DNA from: Mitsuaria sp. PDC51
GTDB taxonomy: Bacteria; Pseudomonadota; Gammaproteobacteria; Burkholderiales; Burkholderiaceae_C
Direction of reading: 5' to 3'
Assembly: GCF_900113225.1 (NCBI RefSeq)
Contig: NZ_FOZE01000002.1
Span: forward strand, 1,798,001 to 1,862,000
DNA length: 64,000 bases
Shown: piece after piece, positions 53,826 to 64,000 of the stretch
Position numbering within the stretch: position 1 is the stretch's first letter
Layout of the letters: every line of letters starts with the position of its first letter
Notes under the pieces: model-generated
What the model saw: the letters and a program-made list of their open reading frames with translations, nothing else
The model's database searches: none
Told to the model about the DNA's origin: nothing
Program-made: the position numbers and the translations under genes

Positions 53826-54593
53826 ATGGAAGTCTTGAGGACGGCGCGGCTGCGGCTGCGGTGGTTTCGCCAATCGGATGCGGCCTTCGTCCGCGGGCTG
53901 CTCAACGAGCCGGCGTGGATCGAGCACATCTACGACGCGCAGGTGCGCACCGACGAGCAGGCCGCCGCCTGGATCCGCGAGCGCCTGGAGGCGCGCTACT
54001 GGCTGCTGGGCTTCGGCTTCTGGGCCGTCGAGCGGCTCGAGGACGGGGAACTGCTCGGTCTGGCCGGCGTGATCCAGCGCGAGGGGCTGCCGCATCCGGA
54101 CATCGGCTACGGTTTCCCGGCGCGCTTCTGGGGCCACGGCTACGCGCGCGAGGCGGCGTCGGCGACCTTCGACTACTGCCGCCAGGTGCTGGGCATGCGG
54201 CACCTGATGGGCACGACGGCGCCGGAGAACCACCCCTCGGGCCGCGTGCTGGTGGCCATCGGCATGACCGACGAAGGCGAGCAGCAGACCGAGGCGCATG
54301 AGGGACTCTCGCGCGTCTACACCTGGCACGACCCGGTCGAGCGCAGCGACGCCGAGGAGATCGCCGCGCTGCGCCTGCGCTGGCGCGCGGCGCTGACCGG
54401 ACCGGCGCGGGCGGCGCTGACCGCCTGCCTGACGCCGGAGGCCGTCGACCGCGTGATGGCCAGCCGCACCGACCTCTCGCCGCAGGCGCTGGATCACCTG
54501 GCGCAGCGCTGGGCGCCGCTGGCCGACGACCCGACGCTGCGGGCCGTGCGCACGCCCGCCGGCTGGCGCCTCGACGTGCCCGCCGACCGCTGA
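53826..54593 (+). CDS. GNAT-family N-acetyltransferase
   Basis: A 255-residue protein whose first ~165 residues are a RimJ/RimL-type GNAT domain (TARLRLRWFRQSDAAFVRGLL, IGYGFPARFWGHGYAREAASA as the acetyl-CoA loop, MGTTAPENHPSGRVLVAIGM). The remaining ~90 residues are an unrecognised helical extension. GGGAGG at 53815-53820 picks the ATG at 53826 over the longer frame from 53760. Substrate unknown. Divergent from pyrF. Confidence 0.88.
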   Translation: MEVLRTARLRLRWFRQSDAAFVRGLLNEPAWIEHIYDAQVRTDEQAAAWIRERLEARYWLLGFGFWAVERLEDGELLGLAGVIQREGLPHPDIGYGFPARFWGHGYAREAASATFDYCRQVLGMRHLMGTTAPENHPSGRVLVAIGMTDEGEQQTEAHEGLSRVYTWHDPVERSDAEEIAALRLRWRAALTGPARAALTACLTPEAVDRVMASRTDLSPQALDHLAQRWAPLADDPTLRAVRTPAGWRLDVPADR

Positions 54594-54612
54594 CGGCCGG
54601 TCGTTGATCGCC

Positions 54613-54642
54613 GCGCGCGCGTATGCGCGGTGGCGCGCGCGC
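54613..54642. other. Alternating GC hairpin between GNAT and two-component genes
   Basis: Arms of GCGCGCGC (54613-54620 and 54633-54640) around a twelve-base loop. The alternating purine-pyrimidine run can adopt Z-DNA, and the transcript can form a hairpin. No T tract, so a terminator role is uncertain. Confidence 0.45.
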
Positions 54643-54692
54643 TTAAGCGTGGCTGAAGTCGACGGCAGGGGGCCTCGCCTATGCTCGCGGCC

Positions 54693-55399
54693 ATGGACAT
54701 TTCTGCTCAGAGCGCCGCGCGCATCCTGCTGATCGAGGACGACGAGCGCCTGGCGCAACTGGTCGCCGATGCGCTGCACAAGGCCAACTACGCCGTCACC
54801 GTCTGCGGCGACGGCCTGGCCGGCGAAGCGCTGATGCGTCAGGAGCCCTTCGAGCTCGTGCTGCTGGACGGGCACCTGCCGGGCAAGGACGGTTTCGACG
54901 TGCTGCGCGACACCCGGCGCGATTTCGCCGGCCGCATCGTCATGCTGACCGCCCGCGACGACGACATCGACCAGGTGCTCGGCCTGGAGGGCGGCGCGGA
55001 CGACTACATCGCCAAGCCGGTGGCGCCACGCGTGCTGCTGGCCCGCCTCAAGGCGCTGCTGCGCCGGGACGCGCTGCCCGCCGCGCATCCGGTCGGCGAG
55101 GCGCTGCACTTCGGGCCGCTGACGCTGCTGCCGCAGTCGCGCGAGCTGCGCCTGCATGGCGAGCCGGTGGCGCTCACCACCGCCGAATACGAGCTGCTGA
55201 ACTTCCTGGCGCAGCGCGCCGGCCAGGTGGTCAGCCGCGACGACATCATGCAGGGCCTGCGCGGCCTGGAGTTCGACGGCCTGGATCGCGCGATCGACGC
55301 GCGCATCTCGCGGCTGCGCAAGAAGATCGGCGACGACGCGCAGGCGCCGGTGCGGATCAAGACGGTGCGCGGGCAGGGCTACCTCTTCGCGATCGACTG

Positions 55400-55400
<1 letters not shown>
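54693..55400 (+). CDS. OmpR-family response regulator (RstA-like)
   Basis: A 235-residue regulator. The receiver has IEDDERLAQLVAD, the phosphoacceptor in LVLLDGHLPGKDG and Lys in DYIAKPV. The OmpR winged helix has LTTAEYELLNFLAQRAGQVVSRDDI and RAIDARISRLRKKIGDD. In-frame ATGs at 54681 and 54693 are possible; TATGCT over the first could be a -10 for a nearly leaderless message from the second. It ends in the start codon of its kinase. Similar to RstA/CpxR; the signal is unknown. Confidence 0.92.
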
Positions 55401-56713
<1,313 letters not shown>

Positions 56714-56920
56714 AGACCTCGCGCCGCGTGCGCAAGCCGCCCTGTGAAGCTTCGTGTTGCGCCGCGCGCGCCGCTGTCATCGACGGTCACACAAGCGCCC
56801 AACTCGGTCCACAGACACCGGCGGGTCGAATTCCCAGAATGAGCTCCATGTCGAACGAGCCTGGCGGTTGTCCAAGGCACCCCCGGACGACATCGATCAA
56901 CAGCTCTGAAGGAGTTTCGA

Positions 56921-57496
56921 ATGAACCGCAACAACAACAACGCCCGCACCTCGATCAACGGCAAGAAGGCCGGCCTGCTGGCGGTCGCCGCCGCGGCGCT
57001 GACCCTGGGCGTTGGCGTGGCGCACGCCGACCCGGTGACCCCGTACTACATCGGTGGTGACGTCGGCAAGACGACGCAGCGCGTGGATGGCAACTCGCAG
57101 AAGCGCACCTCGGACAGCTACAGCATCTTCGGCGGCTACAAGTTCAACGAGAACTTCGCGGCCGAGATCTCCTACACCGACCTGGGCAAGGTCAGCTTCG
57201 ACGGCGTGACCGCGAAGAACAAGGTCTACGCGCTCGACGGCATCGCCCGCGCGCCGCTGGGCGCCGGTTTCGGCGTCTACGGCAAGGTGGGCCTGGCCTA
57301 CGCCCAGCGCGACTTCAACAACGGCCTGGGCGACAAGGACAAGACGGGCCTGAAGCTGGGCGTGGGCGTCGACTACGCGCTGACGAAGAACGTCTCGCTG
57401 CGCGCCGAGGCGACTCGCTACAACGACATGCCGCAGGCCAACGGCTTCAACAAGAAGGACGATCGACTGAGCATGGGCCTGGCCTACCAGTTCTGA
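56921..57496 (+). CDS. Outer-membrane beta-barrel protein (OmpA-like transmembrane domain)
   Basis: A 191-residue protein. After the signal peptide (LLAVAAAALTLGVGVAHA) come alternating aromatic-flanked strands (YYIGGDVGKT, YSIFGGYKF, AAEISYTDLG, FGVYGKVGLAYA, GLKLGVGVDYAL, SLRAEATRYN). It ends with the C-terminal Phe that outer-membrane assembly requires. The size fits an eight-stranded barrel. AAGGAG precedes the ATG. A strong terminator follows 100 bases downstream. No peptidoglycan-binding domain is present. Confidence 0.9.
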   Translation: MNRNNNNARTSINGKKAGLLAVAAAALTLGVGVAHADPVTPYYIGGDVGKTTQRVDGNSQKRTSDSYSIFGGYKFNENFAAEISYTDLGKVSFDGVTAKNKVYALDGIARAPLGAGFGVYGKVGLAYAQRDFNNGLGDKDKTGLKLGVGVDYALTKNVSLRAEATRYNDMPQANGFNKKDDRLSMGLAYQF

Positions 57497-57513
57497 TCGA
57501 CCGTCACGGTTGA

Positions 57514-57539
57514 CCGGTGCCGATTCCCCCCGGCACCGG
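57514..57539 (+). other. Hairpin just after the outer-membrane barrel gene
   Basis: Eight-base stem CCGGTGCC/GGCACCGG with a ten-base loop, 18 bases after the stop. Probably protects the 3' end; the real terminator is at 57596. Confidence 0.5.
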
Positions 57540-57595
57540 CGCCTTCCGGGCTGCTCCTGAGCGACACCCGAAACCCCCTGATTCCCGGAAGGTGC

Positions 57596-57628
57596 GAGGG
57601 CAGTGCAGTGATGCACTGCCCTCTTTTT
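57596..57628 (+). terminator. Rho-independent terminator
   Basis: Perfect twelve-base stem GAGGGCAGTGCA/TGCACTGCCCTC, four-base loop, then TTTTT. It ends transcription from the outer-membrane barrel gene. Confidence 0.92.
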
Positions 57629-57750
57629 CATGAGCGAGACAGGTCCGCTGCGTCGGGGAATGTCCTAGACGCGCCTACCGATGAAGGTCATGGCGAGCGG
57701 TGGCCACGGGAGGTCGAATCGTGCCTCCTGCTGCCGATCGAGCCTTGCTC

Positions 57751-57993
57751 ATGCCTTGCCTTCCAGACTTCGTTCTCCGTCTTGTGTCACGCCTGTTGGC
57801 CGTTACGCTTTTTTCCGCGTCGATGCTCCTCCTGCGCGATTGCTGCGCAAACTGGTCGTATCCAGCGCTGTTCGCGGCCATGGCCGGCGCCCTCGCAGGC
57901 ATGGCCCTGGCGATCGCCGCACTGGACCGGGCGCTCCATGGGTGGTGTTCTGCGCTCAAGAACGACAAAGGCCCGGCAGAGCCGGGCCTTTGA
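57751..57993 (+). CDS. Doubtful small membrane protein
   Basis: From the ATG at 57751, 80 residues are possible with two hydrophobic segments (LLAVTLFSASMLLL and YPALFAAMAGALAGMALAIA). No ribosome-binding site is clear. Its last nine codons lie in the terminator hairpin of purB, which argues against it. The longer start at 57700 adds 17 residues. I keep it only as a possibility. Confidence 0.25.
   Translation: MPCLPDFVLRLVSRLLAVTLFSASMLLLRDCCANWSYPALFAAMAGALAGMALAIAALDRALHGWCSALKNDKGPAEPGL
57967..57993 (-). terminator. Rho-independent terminator of purB
   Basis: Stem AAAGGCCCGGC/GCCGGGCCTTT with a three-base loop, 28 bases downstream of the purB stop; the T run is short. Confidence 0.75.
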
Positions 57994-58020
57994 ACGTCAT
58001 CGACCGCCGTCGCGGACGCG

Positions 58021-62437
<4,417 letters not shown>

Positions 62438-62598
62438 TCGAGGGTCCGCGCAGCGGTGATCGGGACATCGATCACGGCATTGCCCCTGGCGTTGGACAGG
62501 CCCGACGCCAGGCGGGTTGTCCCTGATGTGAGGGGCGTGGGCTTGCTGCTTAATCCGGCCTTTCCCGCTCGGTTGACGTCTGGTTACCGCTTCGTCCC

Positions 62599-63108
62599 AT
62601 GGTTTCGCTGGCTTCCGATGGCGTCGCACCGCGCCTGATCCGTGTGCATCAGATCGATCCCCTGGCGTGGGCGCCGCTGCTCGCGGCCAGCCAGGGCGAG
62701 GGCTGGCAGATGCTGGGCCGGCTGATGGACGAATGGCGCAGCGGCGCCAATCGCTACGAGCAACCCGGCGAATCGCTGTGGGCCTGGTTCGATGCCAACG
62801 GCCAGGCGATCGCGGTCGGCGGCCTGAACGTCGAGCCCGCGCCGGGACGTCCCGGCACCGGCCGCATGCGGCGCTTCTACGTGCACCCGGCCTGGCGAGG
62901 CCACGGCCTGGCGCGGCGGCTGGTCAACGCGGTGCTGGCCAGCGCGCAAGGCCACTTCAGCCGCCTGCATGTGAATTGCGAGAGCCCCGAGTCCGCGTCC
63001 TTCTGGAGCCGCTGCGGCTTCGCCCCGATCGACGCCCAGCGCGAGCCGATCGAGCGCCCGGCCCGCTACACCCACGTGCGGCTGCTCCCGCGCTACCAGG
63101 CGGCCTGA
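62599..63108 (+). CDS. GNAT-family N-acetyltransferase
   Basis: A 169-residue single GNAT domain with the acetyl-CoA loop RRFYVHPAWRGHGLARRLVNAVL and the closing SASFWSRCGFAPID. No partner gene; substrate unknown. The ATG at 62599 lacks an obvious ribosome-binding site. It follows the deacetylase-caspase gene by 161 bases that hold no supported feature. Confidence 0.85.
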   Translation: MVSLASDGVAPRLIRVHQIDPLAWAPLLAASQGEGWQMLGRLMDEWRSGANRYEQPGESLWAWFDANGQAIAVGGLNVEPAPGRPGTGRMRRFYVHPAWRGHGLARRLVNAVLASAQGHFSRLHVNCESPESASFWSRCGFAPIDAQREPIERPARYTHVRLLPRYQAA

Positions 63109-63136
63109 ACGCGCGGCCGCGAGGGCTCGGGCCGCC

Positions 63137-63817
63137 TCAGGATGGCTTGGGCGGCCAGTGCTTCGCGCAGACCTCGGCGACGTGGGGCAGGGCCTCGATG
63201 CGCTGCAGCAGCGCGAAGAAGGCCGGCCGCTGTTCCTCGAGGAACTTCCGCGACCCCGACCACTTGGACACGATCACCGCCATCACGTCGAGCGCGCCCG
63301 GCCGGGCGCCGCTGAGCCATGGATCGCCGGGGAACATGTCCGCGAACAGCGCCCAGTGGTGATGCAGGCGGGCCTTCGTGCCGGCGACGATGGCGTCGTG
63401 ATCGGCCTTGTCGGTGCGGGTGGTGTAGCGGCCCGGGTAGTCGATGACGCTGATGCAGCTGTAGCAGTTGGCCGCGATGTAGACCAGGCCGCGCAGCACG
63501 CGGTCACGCTGGCGCTCGTCGTCGCCGAGCAGCCCGGCCGCCGGGAAGCGCAGGCCCAGGTGCATCAGGATCGCGCCGCTTTCCGTCAGCACCTCGCCCT
63601 CGGGCGTGCGCAGCGTCGGGATCTGCATCAGCGGATTGAGCGCGCGCAGCGCCTCCTGCGCCGAGGCGTCCTCCCATGACGAGGCGTGCACCGTGCGGTA
63701 GGCCTGCTCGCACCAGCGCAGGCCGATCTCCACGATCGACGAGCCGGAGCCCTGGGTGCCGTACAGGACGTAGCCGGCGTCCGACGCCGGACTGGAGACG
63801 CTCATGTCGAACTCCAC
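63137..63817 (-). CDS. Glutathione S-transferase family protein
   Basis: A 226-residue protein. The N-terminal thioredoxin-like part has the cis-Pro/ESGAILMHLG glutathione-binding signature (IPTLRTPEGEVLTESGAI). The C-terminal helical domain has WLSGARPGALDVMAVIV with the N-capping Asp. The start at 63817 or 63805 (MSVSSPASDAG). Convergent with the GNAT gene. Confidence 0.9.
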   Translation of the reverse strand: MEFDMSVSSPASDAGYVLYGTQGSGSSIVEIGLRWCEQAYRTVHASSWEDASAQEALRALNPLMQIPTLRTPEGEVLTESGAILMHLGLRFPAAGLLGDDERQRDRVLRGLVYIAANCYSCISVIDYPGRYTTRTDKADHDAIVAGTKARLHHHWALFADMFPGDPWLSGARPGALDVMAVIVSKWSGSRKFLEEQRPAFFALLQRIEALPHVAEVCAKHWPPKPS

Positions 63818-63901
63818 GGGAATGGGGAGCGGCGAGTGTAGGAGCCGCTCGTGCCGCCCGGCGGAAGCCCGCGTGCCGGGCAGGGCGGTGGGCCCGGCCG
63901 G

Positions 63902-64000
63902 TCAGCGTTCGAAGAACTTCATCCGCTCCTCGTCGGCCGGATGGGTGTTGAAGGCGATGCGCAGCAGCTCGCCAGCGCCCGCCTTGGCGTGCTCGCCGAC
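63902..64000 (-). CDS. C-terminal fragment of a possible M48-type protease
   Basis: The last 32 codons of a minus-strand gene enter at the right edge, ending RIAFNTHPADEERMKFFER. THPADEERM resembles the THPxxxxRI string near the end of M48/HtpX-type metalloproteases. Too short for certainty. Confidence 0.4.
   Translation of the reverse strand, partial: VGEHAKAGAGELLRIAFNTHPADEERMKFFER

Noticed and set aside
57700-57993. Small membrane ORF as a firm gene
   Set aside because: It lacks a ribosome-binding site and its end is made of the purB terminator; kept only at low confidence.

Overview
The window is dense, GC-rich (roughly 70%) chromosomal DNA from a proteobacterium, most likely a betaproteobacterium of the order Burkholderiales (Roseateles/Mitsuaria/Rubrivivax-type). 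The evidence is an lptA-lptB-rpoN cluster, a phosphocholine-type phospholipase C behind a PEP-CTERM protein, a subfamily-2 pyrF, an acetoacetyl-CoA synthetase and the uniform strong codon bias. That bias also produces many long antisense ORFs, which I treat as shadows. I see no rRNA, tRNA, CRISPR array, insertion sequence or prophage. Genus placement is inference.

Layout. 1-3.7 kb (minus): a THUMP-type RNA methyltransferase (partial), rpoN, lptB and lptA. 3.9-13.6 kb: a Yej/Opp-type peptide importer. Its permeases and double ATPase are on the minus strand, and three tandem paralogous periplasmic binding proteins diverge on the plus strand. 13.7-16.7 kb: acetoacetyl-CoA synthetase, then a lower-GC two-gene HEPN cassette. 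17.2-21 kb: PEP-CTERM protein, phospholipase C and an exported protein of unknown function. 21-23.4 kb: an FAD monooxygenase preceded by a foldable leader, then a SMI1/KNR4-like protein. 23.4-26.2 kb: RecQ and TruD, divergent. 26.3-29.1 kb: a GntR(YtrA)-ABC transporter operon with a probable self-operator. 29.1-34.9 kb: flavin reductase, M48 protease, hybrid kinase, metallo-beta-lactamase-fold hydrolase, YciI, RsgA. 35-37.9 kb: a copper-handling cluster with a MerR/CueR-type promoter, then hemerythrin and RibA. 38.1-44 kb: M14 carboxypeptidase, esterase, thioredoxin and a two-component system. 44.2-47.3 kb: an SPFH protein and an exported partner. 47.4-52.6 kb: a HipA-family kinase fused to an AbiEi-like N-terminus, with two related palindromes upstream, behind a large hybrid histidine kinase. 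52.8-63.8 kb: pyrF, GNAT, RstAB-like two-component genes, an outer-membrane barrel, purB, a lipoprotein joining polysaccharide deacetylase, caspase and TPR domains, GNAT and GST. A fragment of one more gene lies at the right edge.

The most unusual loci are: (1) the AbiEi-like/HipA fusion and its twin palindromes; (2) the deacetylase-caspase-EF-hand-TPR lipoprotein; (3) the HEPN gene with an unrecognised partner; (4) three tandem binding proteins served by one divergent importer; and (5) the folded leader before the FAD monooxygenase. Family assignments come from motifs read by eye. No database search was run.
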